NCBI GenBank assembly: GCA_022827095.1
Contig: JAJDTP010000009.1
Location: 124,001-188,000 of the forward strand
Reading direction: 5' to 3'
Source of the DNA: Dehalococcoidia bacterium
GTDB taxonomy: Bacteria > Chloroflexota > Dehalococcoidia > Lucifugimonadales > UBA3495
DNA length: 64,000 nucleotides
The position numbers were made by a program, and so were the translations under genes. Below, one piece after another: positions 15,603 to 24,330 of this stretch. Below the pieces are notes generated by a model that saw only the letters and a program-made list of their open reading frames with translations, had not been told where the DNA came from and ran no database searches. The stretch's first letter is position 1. The number at the start of each line of letters is the position of its first letter.

Positions 15603-16670
15603 TCACGCCTCATAACACGCAACCCAGTGCCCGGGCCCATGCTCCTCCATGGGCGGATGCGGGTTGTCCCGGCAGTGGTCGGTGGCGACTGGACAGCGGT
15701 CGTAGAAGCGGCATCGGGGCGGAGGGTTGATGGGCAACGTCAGGTCGCCGCGAATGTCGGGGCGATCCCGGCGGTAGGTCGGATCCGGCACCGGTACCGC
15801 CGACAGCAGGGCCCGTGTGTACGGATGCAGCGGGTTGCCAAGCAGTTCCTCGGTTTCCGCCATCTCGACGATCTTGCCCAGGTACATGACCGCGATACGA
15901 TGGCACATGTAGCGGGCCACCGCCAGGTCGTGGGTGATGTACAGGTAGGAGATGCCCAAGCCCTGCGCCAGGTTTTGCATCAGGGTCATGATGCCCGTCC
16001 GGCTGGACACGTCCAGCATGGACGTGGGCTCGTCGGCAACCACGAAGGACGGGCCGATTACCAGCGCCCGCGCAATCGCCACCCGCTGCCGCTGCCCGCC
16101 GGAAAGCTCGTGGGGATGGCGGAACAGGAACGACCCCGCCGGCGTGAGCCCCACCTGGGTCAGTATCTCAGTGACTCGGTCCACCCGGTCGGTCAGGTGG
16201 CCGACGCCCTGCACCGCCAACGGTTCGGCGATGGTGTCGTATATAGTCCGGCGCGGGTTCATAGACTCGTATGGGTCCTGGAAGATCATCTGCGCCTGTC
16301 GGCGGAAGGCGCGCAGGTCGGCAGAGCGTATCGTGCTGGCGTCCACCGCCTCGCCCGACCCCGCGTCCGGCGAGGGGAACCGGAAGCTGATCTGGCCGGA
16401 CGTGGGCTCGATCAACTTCACCAGCAGCTTGCCCACCGTGGTCTTGCCGCACCCGGACTCACCCACCAAGCCCAGGCTCTCGCCAGGGGCCAGGCTGAAT
16501 GAAACATCTTCCACCGCGTGGATGAAGCTGGACGCTTGGCGAAACAGGCTCTTGGACACCGGAAACCGTTTGGTCAAACCCTCCACGGCCACCAGCGCCT
16601 GCCCGTTGCCTCCCATCAGGAGATCCGAAACGACAGCGTGACTATCCGCAACCATCTCGGCTCCCATCAC
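15603..16670 (-). CDS. oppF: Oligopeptide/dipeptide ABC transporter ATP-binding protein (OppF-like)
   Basis: A 355-residue ATPase. Walker [10 protein letters not shown] is at residues 70-78, the signature is [15 protein letters not shown], and Walker B is [11 protein letters not shown] with the switch His in [13 protein letters not shown]. The C-terminal Cys-rich oligopeptide-transporter extension is present ([14 protein letters not shown]), matching OppF/DppF. It overlaps the preceding oppD-like gene by 29 bases. A shorter start at 16616 ([18 protein letters not shown]) is possible. It energises peptide import with the permeases at 17801-19962. Confidence 0.93.
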   Translation of the reverse strand: MMGAEMVADSHAVVSDLLMGGNGQALVAVEGLTKRFPVSKSLFRQASSFIHAVEDVSFSLAPGESLGLVGESGCGKTTVGKLLVKLIEPTSGQISFRFPSPDAGSGEAVDASTIRSADLRAFRRQAQMIFQDPYESMNPRRTIYDTIAEPLAVQGVGHLTDRVDRVTEILTQVGLTPAGSFLFRHPHELSGGQRQRVAIARALVIGPSFVVADEPTSMLDVSSRTGIMTLMQNLAQGLGISYLYITHDLAVARYMCHRIAVMYLGKIVEMAETEELLGNPLHPYTRALLSAVPVPDPTYRRDRPDIRGDLTLPINPPPRCRFYDRCPVATDHCRDNPHPPMEEHGPGHWVACYEA

Positions 16671-17655
16671 CGGTAACCGTTACTTCCAGGGGATGCCAGC
16701 AGGCGGCCCAATGATCCTCGTGGATCGACCGCTCCGGGAATTCCGTTCGACAGACCTCATCGGCGTACTGGCAGCGAGGATGGAACGGGCATCCCGAGGG
16801 AGGGTCGATCAGGTTCGGTGGCTCGCCGGCCAGGCCCTGAAGTGGCAACCTCTCACCGTGCACGCTGGGGAACGAGGACATCAACGCCGCAGTGTACGGA
16901 TGCATCGGCGAGCGGAACACGTCGGCGGTGTCTCCCAGTTCCACCAACCTTCCGGCGTACATCACGCCGATCCGGTCCGTCACCTCCGCTACGACGCCGA
17001 TGTCGTGGCTGATGTAGATCATGCCCATGCGGAGTTCCTGCTGCACCAGCTTCAATTCCCTCAGGATGCGGTCCTGGACGATGACGTCCAGCGCGGTGGT
17101 CGGTTCGTCGGCGATGATCAGGTCCGGATCGCACGACAACGCCATGGCGATCACCGCCCGCTGCCGCATCCCTCCGCTGAACTCGTGGGGATACCGGTCC
17201 ATCAACTGCGGGTCCAAGCCCACCATGCGGAACAGGCGCGCCACGCGCTCCCGGGCATCCGACACCGTGGTCTCCATTCCGTGGGCCTCGATGGCCTCGA
17301 TGATCTGCTGCCCGACCCGATGCACGGGGTCCAGGGAGTTCATCGCCGCCTGAAACACCATGGCGATGCGACGCCAGCGGTAGGATCGCATCTCCTCGTC
17401 GTCCAGTTCCAACAAGTCGGTTCCATTGAGCCTCACCTGCCCTCTGGTGAGGCGGGCGTTCTCGGGCAGCAGCCGCATCAGGCTGGTGGCAACGGAGGTC
17501 TTGCCGCAGCCCGACTCGCCCACCAGGCCCAGCGACTGCCCCTGCTGTAACTCGAAGCTGACCCCCTCCACCGCCTGAACCTCGCCCTGTCGAGTCTGGT
17601 AGCGCAGGGAAAGGTCAATCACTTGCAGGACCGGTGTGTGGGTTGAAGTTGTCAT
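16642..17655 (-). CDS. oppD: Oligopeptide/dipeptide ABC transporter ATP-binding protein (OppD-like)
   Basis: A 337-residue ATPase with Walker [10 protein letters not shown] (residues 46-53/54), signature FSGGMRQRAVIAMAL, Walker B LIIADEPTTALD and switch His in YISHDIGVVAEV. The C-terminal extension has the paired cysteines of the family (CPFHPRCQYADEVC). It is the second ATPase of the transporter. It lies 145 bases downstream of the oppC-like gene; that spacer holds two copies of a 25-base dyad element (17662 and 17721). Confidence 0.93.
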   Translation of the reverse strand: MTTSTHTPVLQVIDLSLRYQTRQGEVQAVEGVSFELQQGQSLGLVGESGCGKTSVATSLMRLLPENARLTRGQVRLNGTDLLELDDEEMRSYRWRRIAMVFQAAMNSLDPVHRVGQQIIEAIEAHGMETTVSDARERVARLFRMVGLDPQLMDRYPHEFSGGMRQRAVIAMALSCDPDLIIADEPTTALDVIVQDRILRELKLVQQELRMGMIYISHDIGVVAEVTDRIGVMYAGRLVELGDTADVFRSPMHPYTAALMSSFPSVHGERLPLQGLAGEPPNLIDPPSGCPFHPRCQYADEVCRTEFPERSIHEDHWAACWHPLEVTVTGDGSRDGCG

Positions 17656-17661
17656 TTTAAC

Positions 17662-17686
17662 TGGACACCAGGCAGGTCAATGTCCA
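17662..17686. promoter_or_regulatory. Dyad element TGGAC-N15-GTCCA, copy 1
   Basis: Arms TGGAC (17662-17666) and GTCCA (17682-17686) are spaced by 15 bases, followed on the plus strand by a T-rich run. It shares internal GGTCAAnGTCCAT with copy 2. It starts seven bases upstream of the oppD start codon, so it could act as an operator or as an RNA hairpin. Confidence 0.5.
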
Positions 17687-17720
17687 TTATTTTTCAAGTA
17701 TAGGGCCTACTCAAAAATGT

Positions 17721-17745
17721 TGGACATGCCAGTGGTCAACGTCCA
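17721..17745. promoter_or_regulatory. Dyad element TGGAC-N15-GTCCA, copy 2
   Basis: Same plan and spacing as copy 1, beginning 59 bases further right, with GTGGTCAACGTCCATT shared. An inner CCA-G-TGG pair strengthens a hairpin. Confidence 0.5.
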
Positions 17746-17800
17746 TTTTTTGAGCGTCCCTATTGCGGCGTATTCGAGCATAAAAACCCGGCAAGTCGCG

Positions 17801-18814
17801 TCACGAGGTGTGCCGTCGCAGCCGCGGGTTGACCACCTCGTCCAAGGCGCGGCCCACCAGGTAGAACGCGCTGCACAGGAAGGTGATCGAGGCGCCGGCC
17901 GGAATGATGAGCCACCAGTACCTGGTGCCGCCCAGCAGATAGCCGCCGGTGTTGGCGGTGTGGATCATGATCCCCCAGCTCATCCGCAGGTCCAGCAGGC
18001 CCAGGAAGGACAGCACCGCCTCGGCGAAGATGGCGCCGGTCACGGTGAACATCATGTACAGCAGCGACAGCGGCAGCAGGTTGGGAATGATGTGCACGAA
18101 AATGATGTGGAAGTGCCCGCCGCCGGCCACCCGCGCCGCCTCGATGTAGGGCTTGACGCGGATGCTGAGCGCCTGCGATTTGAGGATGATCGCTGTCCCG
18201 CCAAAGCCGCCCAGGATGCCGATGATGAGCGCCAGATAGAACAGGTTCAGCCGGAACAGCGCGCTGAGCACGATCAGCAGCGAGATGCCGGGCAACGCGA
18301 TGATCAAGTCCGCCAGGCGCATGAAAAGCGCGTCCACCAACCCGCCGTAGTAGGCCGCGACCGCGCCCACCGTCGTGGCGATTCCCACCGTGACCAGAGC
18401 CGCGGTGATCCCCAGCACGAACTCGGACCTCGTGCTCGACAGGAGTTGGCTAAGGACGTCCCGCCCCAGTGGGTCGGTGCCCAGCGGATGCCTCCAGTTC
18501 GGCGGAGCCGGATGGTCCAGCCGGTCGAATGCGTACCCGGTCACCGGGTCGTACACCTCGGCGTCCCAGACGGTCGCCATGAGGATGGGATGCGAAATCG
18601 CCATCAGCGCAAACAGGACGATGGTCGCCAGCGACAGCACCCCGATGCGGCTCTCCACGAAGATGGCCCAGCCGCCGCGGAAGGATCGCAGCGCCAACCT
18701 CGCACGGGCCAGCGCCATCTGCCAGCGGCCCGGATGAAGGTCGACCAGCGGCGACTCCGGTATTCCGGGCGGTTCGCGGGAGAAGTTCTGCTGGTCTGAC
18801 TGCGGGCTGATCAC
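17801..18814 (-). CDS. oppC: Oligopeptide ABC transporter permease (OppC-like)
   Basis: A 337-residue inner-membrane permease. A hydrophilic N-terminal stretch of about 50 residues and the first membrane helix (IGVLSLATIVLFALM) are followed by a periplasmic loop with HPLGTDPLGRDVLSQLL, a hallmark of OppC/DppC. Five more membrane helices follow. The cytoplasmic EAA-type loop EAARVAGGGHFHIIFVHIIPN contacts the ATPase. The start is placed at GTG 18814, which overlaps the oppB stop as GTGA; the longer open frame would run deep into oppB. Confidence 0.92.
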   Translation of the reverse strand: MISPQSDQQNFSREPPGIPESPLVDLHPGRWQMALARARLALRSFRGGWAIFVESRIGVLSLATIVLFALMAISHPILMATVWDAEVYDPVTGYAFDRLDHPAPPNWRHPLGTDPLGRDVLSQLLSSTRSEFVLGITAALVTVGIATTVGAVAAYYGGLVDALFMRLADLIIALPGISLLIVLSALFRLNLFYLALIIGILGGFGGTAIILKSQALSIRVKPYIEAARVAGGGHFHIIFVHIIPNLLPLSLLYMMFTVTGAIFAEAVLSFLGLLDLRMSWGIMIHTANTGGYLLGGTRYWWLIIPAGASITFLCSAFYLVGRALDEVVNPRLRRHTS

Positions 18815-19962
18815 TGGTACCGAATCCGGGGATCTAGGTAAACGTACAGCACGTCGACGATGACGTGGGCCAGCAGCGAGAAGAGCCCGATGAACACCAT
18901 TGAGCCCATCACCAGCGGCAGGTCTTCGGAGCGCACGGCGTCGAGCAGGGTCATGCCCATGCCGGGCCACGAGAACACGCCCTCTATGATCACGCTGCCG
19001 TCGATGGCAAAGATCAGGCTGTACACCAGGCTGGTAACCACCGGAAGCAGCGCGTTGCGTGCCGCGTGCCGGTCGCGCACCACTTTCTCGGGCAACCCCT
19101 TGGCTCGGGCCGCCATCACGTAGTCCTCGCGCATCGTTTCCAGCATGCTGTTCCGCGTAAGCAGCATCGTTCCGGCGAAGGAGATCAGCGTCAGAGTGAC
19201 GATGGGCAGGATCATGTGCCGGAGGATATCCAATGCCAGATAACCGATATCCGAAAAGGCCCAGGCCACGGGAATGGCCAGCGCCGCCACCGCGATGACC
19301 GGCCTCACCAGCGGGGCTGAGCCGATCCGCCCCGATCTCCTGAAAAAGAAAAGGACCAGGAATGCGAAGGCGATGAAGGCGGCGCCGGTCACCAGCATGT
19401 AGCTGAACACATGGTTGGCGCTGACCTCAGCGCCCCTCCAAACCAGGGGATCCAGGAACTTGCCCACCGGAAGCCATCCGAGTTTGAATGCGAAGATCCA
19501 GATCATCATCAGGCCAAAGGCAGGCGTAAACGCGGTGAACAGCGTCGCTCCCGAGATGGTCGCCGCATACTCCAGCACGCCGCCCCGTCGCCAGGCGATG
19601 GCTTTGCCGAGAAAGAACCCGACGTAAAACGACACCGCCGTGGCGGTAAGGAACAGCACCGCCGTTCGCGGTAGCCGCTCCGCCAGCACATCGAGCACCG
19701 GCCGGGGAAAATGCCCGAACGAAACCCCGAAGTTACCCGTGAAAGTGTTCTTCATGTGGACCAGGTACTGCTGCCACAGCGGCTTGTCCAGCCCGAAGGA
19801 CTCCTTGATCTGTGCCCTCACCTCCGCCGGCAGGTCGGGGTTCAGCGCGTAGAAGGTGGCGTAGTCGCCCGGCTGGGCCTGCACCAGGAAGAACGTCAGG
19901 GTGACGATCAGGAACAGGGTCAGCGCCATCTGGCCGGCCCGCTTGGCCAGGTACCCCGTCAT
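18811..19962 (-). CDS. oppB: Oligopeptide ABC transporter permease (OppB-like)
   Basis: A 383-residue permease with the family's N-terminal pattern RAGQMALTLFLIVTLTFFLVQAQPGD and a conserved segment GLDKPLWQQYL before the membrane domain. The cytoplasmic EAA loop reads MAARAKGLPEKVVRDRHAARNALLPV, followed by a DGSVIIEGVFSWPGMG segment. The protein is about 60 residues longer than typical OppB (about 310-330); the extra length is two additional hydrophobic segments around residues 160-235. First permease of the cluster oppB-oppC-oppD-oppF. Confidence 0.92.
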   Translation of the reverse strand: MTGYLAKRAGQMALTLFLIVTLTFFLVQAQPGDYATFYALNPDLPAEVRAQIKESFGLDKPLWQQYLVHMKNTFTGNFGVSFGHFPRPVLDVLAERLPRTAVLFLTATAVSFYVGFFLGKAIAWRRGGVLEYAATISGATLFTAFTPAFGLMMIWIFAFKLGWLPVGKFLDPLVWRGAEVSANHVFSYMLVTGAAFIAFAFLVLFFFRRSGRIGSAPLVRPVIAVAALAIPVAWAFSDIGYLALDILRHMILPIVTLTLISFAGTMLLTRNSMLETMREDYVMAARAKGLPEKVVRDRHAARNALLPVVTSLVYSLIFAIDGSVIIEGVFSWPGMGMTLLDAVRSEDLPLVMGSMVFIGLFSLLAHVIVDVLYVYLDPRIRYQ

Positions 19963-20049
19963 CGTGGGATAAGCCTCTCTACCACTTCATCTTTGCGGTA
20001 GCAGGGCGCAGGTCGGTACAATACACAGCACGGCGCATGGAGGGATCCC

Positions 20050-20319
20050 ATGGAAGATATTTTGGTTATCATCCTGTTGGTTGTCATGGTAACCGCGGGG
20101 ATAGTGTTGTTCTTCGGGGGGCTGGCCGGACTCGCGTTCAACGCTTATCGTTCAATGCGTCGCTCACAATCGCCAGCAGGCCGGGACGATTCCGCGAGCG
20201 TCGAGGCTGAGGCGTTCGTAATTTATCAGGATCAGGATTCACGGGATTCAGGGATTTACAGGATTGGGCCGATTGATGATGGAGCCTCCCTAATCCTGGT
20301 AATCCGTAAATCTGGCTAA
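20050..20319 (+). CDS. Small membrane protein with repeat-encoded tail
   Basis: An 89-residue frame starting MEDILVIILLVVMVTAGIVL, one strong membrane helix, then a polar segment (YRSMRRSQSPAGRDDS). The last 33 or so residues (from FVIYQDQDSRDSGIYRIG) are the translation of an R1 hairpin repeat (20221-20332), so the original C-terminus has probably been replaced or extended. An upstream GGAGGGATCCC gives a plausible ribosome-binding site. No family recognised; it may be a real short protein or a decayed gene. Confidence 0.45.
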   Translation: MEDILVIILLVVMVTAGIVLFFGGLAGLAFNAYRSMRRSQSPAGRDDSASVEAEAFVIYQDQDSRDSGIYRIGPIDDGASLILVIRKSG

Positions 20320-20332
20320 TCCTGCTTCTGAT
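20221..20332. repeat. R1 hairpin repeat, copy e
   Basis: The left arm contains ATCAGGATCAGGATTC and ATTTACAGGATTGG. The right arm contains CTAATCCTGGTAATCC and TAATCCTGCTTCTGA. The loop is GATGATGGAGCCTCC-like, as in copies a and c. It overlaps the 3' end of the small membrane-protein frame. Confidence 0.75.
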
Positions 20333-20347
20333 AATCCCCAATAGCGA

Positions 20348-22414
20348 TTACTTGAACTGCACCAGCGTCGTCAGGCCTGAAGCGTCTTGCAGGCCGCCCA
20401 GGGAGTGGGTGTAGGGGAACTTGATGCGGTCGCTCCGGTAGGCTTCCACCAGCGGCGTGTCGAACAGCGGAACGTATGGCAAGTCCTCCGCCAGGAATTC
20501 CTGCATATTGAACACCAATTGTCGCGCCGCCTCGACGTCGGTTTCGGCCAGCAACTGGTCGGCAAGCTTATCAAACTCCGGATTATTGTAGCCGCCGGCG
20601 TTGTGCCCCTGGAGACCGGAGTGCCGGCTGTGGAAGAACGACTCCAGGTAGTCGGGGTACAGGCTCAGCCCCCAGCCCAGGATCCACATGTCGAAGTCCT
20701 GCTGGTCGAACACCTTCTCGACGATCAGGTTGAAGCCGGTCAGATCGGCGTGCACCGGGATGCCCACCTCGTTCAGCCACCGCTCGATCCAGATGGCGAA
20801 GGTTGACCGCAGCGGATCATAGCCCGGGCTGGGAGCAAGGATGTCAATGGCGGGGATCGGTTCGCCGTTGGGCATCTTCAGTCCCTCGCCCCGCTGCTCC
20901 ACAAACCTCCCGTCTTCGCTGACCCTGGGCTCCGTTTCCCAGGTGAAACCGGCCGACTTCAGCAGTTCCACCGCCCGTGCCACCCGTTCGGCTCGGCTCA
21001 TTCCCTTGCCGATCTCGGGAACGTCCGCGTTGTACCACGCCTGGTTGCCGGGCGGCACCATCGCGTACATGGGGAAGGCCACGCCCTGCAGCACCGTGCT
21101 GGTCAGGAATTCCTTGTCGATCAGCGTGGCCACGGCCTGCCGGAACTCCTTGCTGCTCATTGGCTCCTTGCGGAAGTTGAAACCCAGATAACGGACCCCG
21201 TCATTGGGGTTTTCAATTACCGTCAGCCCGTCTTCGCCTTGAAGCTGCTCCTGCAGACCGCGGGAGAGCCCCAGCGGGTTCAGCATGAAATCGATGTCGC
21301 CCTTTTTGAGGGCCAGCACGGTGGCGTCCTGGCTGCCGTATATCGAGTAGATGGTGCTGTCCGCGTAGGGGCCCACGGTGTATTCCAGCGACTTGTCGCC
21401 GCCGGTTTCCCCGAACGCGCCGAACTCGTGACCGCCGGGTTTGGTTTCAAAGTAAGCCCCGCTGGCATACTGGGTGACCACCGTGTCGGAGAAATAGTAG
21501 TCGGGGTTACTGATCTTCTCTGCGAAAGCCCCGCGCTCCCATTTTTCAAATCCATAGCCGCCTGCGGTGGGTTCGTCGCTGGCATCGTGGGCATACAGGA
21601 CTTTCTGCTGCTCGGTGAGTTCCCCGGCTTGCATGGCCTCGGCCACCACCGGCTCCCAGTACGCCTTCGAGAAGATGGGCATGAACGCCAGCGAGAACTG
21701 CCAGCGAGCAAGCCCTGGCTTCTGTTTGAAATATATTTTCAGCTGGTGTGGGCCGAGCGCTTCGGCGTGGTCGAAGTACTCCGGGTCCACGATTGATGGC
21801 CAGTTGCCCGACAATTGCATCTCAGCGACGGTTTGGGCGGTGAAGGCGAAGTCCTCGGCCGTAACTGGGGCGCCGTCGCTCCACGTCACCCCCTCCTTGA
21901 GCGGTACTTCGGTGGTCCAGAAAGTTTGGCCGTCCACCGGTTCCTCCGCCAGGGCCGTGGGGAAGTCCGAGGCCAGCGAGGGTACCCAGTCAAATCGCTG
22001 TGCGGAGTAGGTATAAAGCGAAGGCTTGGAGCCGCCCAGCACGTACTGGTTCCATATCGTCCCGTCCGGCCCGAGGTAGGCCCAGACGTTGGTGGTGGTC
22101 AGGTCGGCCGAGATGCCGATCTGATACACGTTCTCCACACCATCACCGGCGTCCGGCGTAGGGGAGACACTGGCCGGGGCCGCGGTGGCCGCGGGCACAG
22201 CCGGCGTCGCGGATGACGCCGGCGTGGACGTCGCTTCCGTCGCCTGGGGACGGGCCGCGGTGGTGGGTGGAGCTGCCGGCGGAGCACTTGCACCCGCAGG
22301 GTCAGGCGTCGCGGTCACCACCACTTCTGTCACCACTTCCCGGGTACATCCCGCCAGTACCAGAGTTGCCACTATCAGGCCTATTATCATCGAGAATCTA
22401 TACGTATGCAGCAT
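20348..22414 (-). CDS. Peptide ABC transporter substrate-binding lipoprotein
   Basis: A 688-residue SBP family 5 protein. The signal sequence ends at a lipobox (LVLAGC), and a linker of about 60 residues rich in A, P and T leads into the binding domain (ITTTNVWAYLGPDGTIWN-like start, LKEGVTWSDGAPVTAEDFAFT). The start is at ATG 22414, preceded on the minus strand by GAGGTGG; the open frame reaches 112 codons further up without a sensible protein. It is the only binding protein next to the oppB-oppC-oppD-oppF set on the same strand, separated from oppB by about 385 bases containing the small plus-strand frame. It probably captures oligopeptides or similar solutes outside the membrane. Confidence 0.9.
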   Translation of the reverse strand: MLHTYRFSMIIGLIVATLVLAGCTREVVTEVVVTATPDPAGASAPPAAPPTTAARPQATEATSTPASSATPAVPAATAAPASVSPTPDAGDGVENVYQIGISADLTTTNVWAYLGPDGTIWNQYVLGGSKPSLYTYSAQRFDWVPSLASDFPTALAEEPVDGQTFWTTEVPLKEGVTWSDGAPVTAEDFAFTAQTVAEMQLSGNWPSIVDPEYFDHAEALGPHQLKIYFKQKPGLARWQFSLAFMPIFSKAYWEPVVAEAMQAGELTEQQKVLYAHDASDEPTAGGYGFEKWERGAFAEKISNPDYYFSDTVVTQYASGAYFETKPGGHEFGAFGETGGDKSLEYTVGPYADSTIYSIYGSQDATVLALKKGDIDFMLNPLGLSRGLQEQLQGEDGLTVIENPNDGVRYLGFNFRKEPMSSKEFRQAVATLIDKEFLTSTVLQGVAFPMYAMVPPGNQAWYNADVPEIGKGMSRAERVARAVELLKSAGFTWETEPRVSEDGRFVEQRGEGLKMPNGEPIPAIDILAPSPGYDPLRSTFAIWIERWLNEVGIPVHADLTGFNLIVEKVFDQQDFDMWILGWGLSLYPDYLESFFHSRHSGLQGHNAGGYNNPEFDKLADQLLAETDVEAARQLVFNMQEFLAEDLPYVPLFDTPLVEAYRSDRIKFPYTHSLGGLQDASGLTTLVQFK

Positions 22415-22626
22415 CCAATCCACCTCAAACAGTGCGCCAAAATCTAACACGTCGCACGCGATTGCGGCAAGGAAGTGTTTTGCAGTAAGGCCGTGCTGGA
22501 TCCCTCCGCTGTCTAAAGCGTCGAGCGGATGCACGATGGATCCTGTCATGCGCAGATGGGCTATGTTTGAATGTAAACAGTCACTAGGACTGCGGCTACA
22601 TGTGACATCGAATGCGGCTCTCCTCA

Positions 22627-23070
22627 TTACGGTCGCACGTCTTGCCCCGCTTCTTGCGGTGGAACCCGGTACGTGTCGTGGGCAACGAACGTCAACATTC
22701 CGAACAATGATTCGTGCTCCGGTTCGTAGCTGACTAATACCCGGTAACATTCTCCAGTGCTCAGGCTGATCGGAGGGAGAGGAAAATCATCTCGATATTC
22801 CAGGCGCACCGCCACCCGGTGAGGATTGGTTTGCAGCCCCCAGGCGTCGCCCACGATGCGCCAGTCCTGGTCTAGGGGTTGATCGGGCATCTGGTGGCAA
22901 CCCGCCAGAACGTATTGTTCACCCTCCACCAACTGTGCCCATTCCGGCGCGTCCGGTTGGCCCACCACCAGCAGGTCACAATCCGTGCAACCTAACATCC
23001 GCTGACTCCGGGGCTCCGTGACGATAACGCATACGGCGCAACCCCCCATCATGAATAACACCGCGAACAA
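22627..23070 (-). CDS. Hypothetical secreted or membrane-anchored Cys-containing protein
   Basis: Not a family I recognise. The 147-residue protein begins with a short hydrophobic segment (MFAVLFMMGGCAVCVIV), either a signal anchor or part of a lipoprotein signal. It then carries several cysteines (LGCTDCDLLV, VLAGCHQM, STGECYRV) in an otherwise beta-rich, acidic sequence, compatible with a disulfide-bonded extracytoplasmic domain. It overlaps the preceding membrane-protein gene by 22 bases and is probably co-transcribed with it. Confidence 0.6.
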   Translation of the reverse strand: MFAVLFMMGGCAVCVIVTEPRSQRMLGCTDCDLLVVGQPDAPEWAQLVEGEQYVLAGCHQMPDQPLDQDWRIVGDAWGLQTNPHRVAVRLEYRDDFPLPPISLSTGECYRVLVSYEPEHESLFGMLTFVAHDTYRVPPQEAGQDVRP

Positions 23071-23549
23071 CGCCCACAGAACGAACGTGGCGCACCCGCG
23101 CGCCAGGGAATCCCCTCACGCTCTTTCAGTTGCCGTTTGCGCCGCCAGCGACAACCCATCAGTGTGATGACCATTCCCAATGTCCCAACGGCTGCCTGGC
23201 ACAGGAACTCCCCGGCAGAGGGGGGATGTATCAACGTCCCCCCAGTTTCACGGGTGAGGGAACCATCAAGACCCGGCACGGAAAGCAGGATGACCAAGCC
23301 CGCGACGGCAACCACCAATCCGACGCCAAATCCCCAGACCAAGCCCAGAAACTCATCGTACTCGTTCATGGTGTAACCGCTCAGTACCCCGACGACCATG
23401 CTCGGCACAATCGGCAGCCAAACATAGATGAAAAACAAGTGGGAAACGACGTACAGCAACGTCGATATGTCGGTGATCTCCAGAGCGAAGATTGGCGCTG
23501 CATTCAAGGTGAATCTCCGTGGCTGGTCTCGGCCCGACGGGGGCACCAT
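23049..23549 (-). CDS. Hypothetical membrane protein
   Basis: A 166-residue protein with three likely membrane helices (LLYVVSHLFFIYVWLPIVPSM, LVVAVAGLVILL and CQAAVGTLGMVITLMGC) and a basic cytoplasmic tail (RWRRKRQLKEREG). No named family recognised. Its 3' end overlaps the Cys-containing gene by 22 bases, indicating coupled expression. The exact start is uncertain: the ATG at 23549 gives a polar 15-residue lead. Confidence 0.6.
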   Translation of the reverse strand: MVPPSGRDQPRRFTLNAAPIFALEITDISTLLYVVSHLFFIYVWLPIVPSMVVGVLSGYTMNEYDEFLGLVWGFGVGLVVAVAGLVILLSVPGLDGSLTRETGGTLIHPPSAGEFLCQAAVGTLGMVITLMGCRWRRKRQLKEREGIPWRAGAPRSFCGRCSRCYS

Positions 23550-23834
23550 ACACCAAAGGGGCGAATGATGTACTCTACAGACGAACCGGATTAGTTCCCG
23601 GAAAGTCTTTTGGCATGGAATACGTTGGGAGAATACGCGACGTCTCAGGCAGATGAGGGATCTAGCAGGGTTCTATTTGCTGGAATGCACGCGCTCCACC
23701 GGTTGCGGGTCGATGCGTGATGGTAGGATGGAGCCGGCTGAGTTCGCTGCGTGTTCGCGATCTTGGTAACGCGCACTGCGGAAGCCTGCGGAGCCGCAAA
23801 CAAAATTTGACATTACAAACCAGAGGTGTTGCTC

Positions 23835-24212
23835 ATGAACATCCAGACGTTAGAACAGAGCCCACGGAACCATCGCGGTGGTCAAGTTTCCCACCTGCTA
23901 TTGGCGTCGGGCCAGTTCGGATCCGAGAACCTGGCCGTGACCTGGGTTGAGGGCGAGCCGGGAAGTGAGCAGGCCGTCCACTCCCATGACGGCCGTGAGC
24001 AGGTTTACGTGATCGTACAGGGCACCGGAGCCATGAGGGTCGGTGAGGAGGTGGAAGAGGTCAGCGCGGGAACGGCCATACTGGTTCCCCCCGGTACCGA
24101 CCACTCGATTCGTAACGTCGGCGAGGAGAATCTGATCTACGTTTCAGCTACGTCGCCGCCCTTTGCGATGCAGGAAGGCAACACCCAGTGGTCCGCCCCG
24201 ACGGGATCGTAG
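23835..24212 (+). CDS. Cupin-domain protein
   Basis: A 125-residue single-domain cupin. Motif 1 is recognisable in GSEQAVHSHDGREQVYVIVQGTGAMRVG (two His and a Glu positioned for metal binding), and motif 2 in PPGTDHSIRNVGEENLIYV with one His. The enzyme or sensor role is undefined; small cupins include isomerases, dioxygenases and sugar-binding proteins. The start at ATG 23835 is preferred over 23826 because AGAGGTG is spaced correctly before it. The downstream cysteine desulfurase is on the same strand about 118 bases later. Confidence 0.88.
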   Translation: MNIQTLEQSPRNHRGGQVSHLLLASGQFGSENLAVTWVEGEPGSEQAVHSHDGREQVYVIVQGTGAMRVGEEVEEVSAGTAILVPPGTDHSIRNVGEENLIYVSATSPPFAMQEGNTQWSAPTGS

Positions 24213-24281
24213 GTGGCCCACCTGTCGCGCATCAAGCTCGAAGACACTTCTTTACCGCGACGGCTTCGGTCCGCCGTGGTC

Positions 24282-24287
24282 TATAAT
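24282..24287 (+). promoter_or_regulatory. Candidate -10 element TATAAT
   Basis: A perfect TATAAT lies 44 bases before the cysteine desulfurase ATG (24331). No strong -35 is visible at standard spacing. Confidence 0.4.
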
Positions 24288-24330
24288 GCGTGACGATCAT
24301 TACTCTTACCGCGTCGCGCCGGAGCCGGAT

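Noticed and set aside
23760-23834. TTGACA near 23808 as promoter of the cupin gene
   Set aside because: It lies too close to the start codon (under 30 bases) to leave room for a -10 box and leader.
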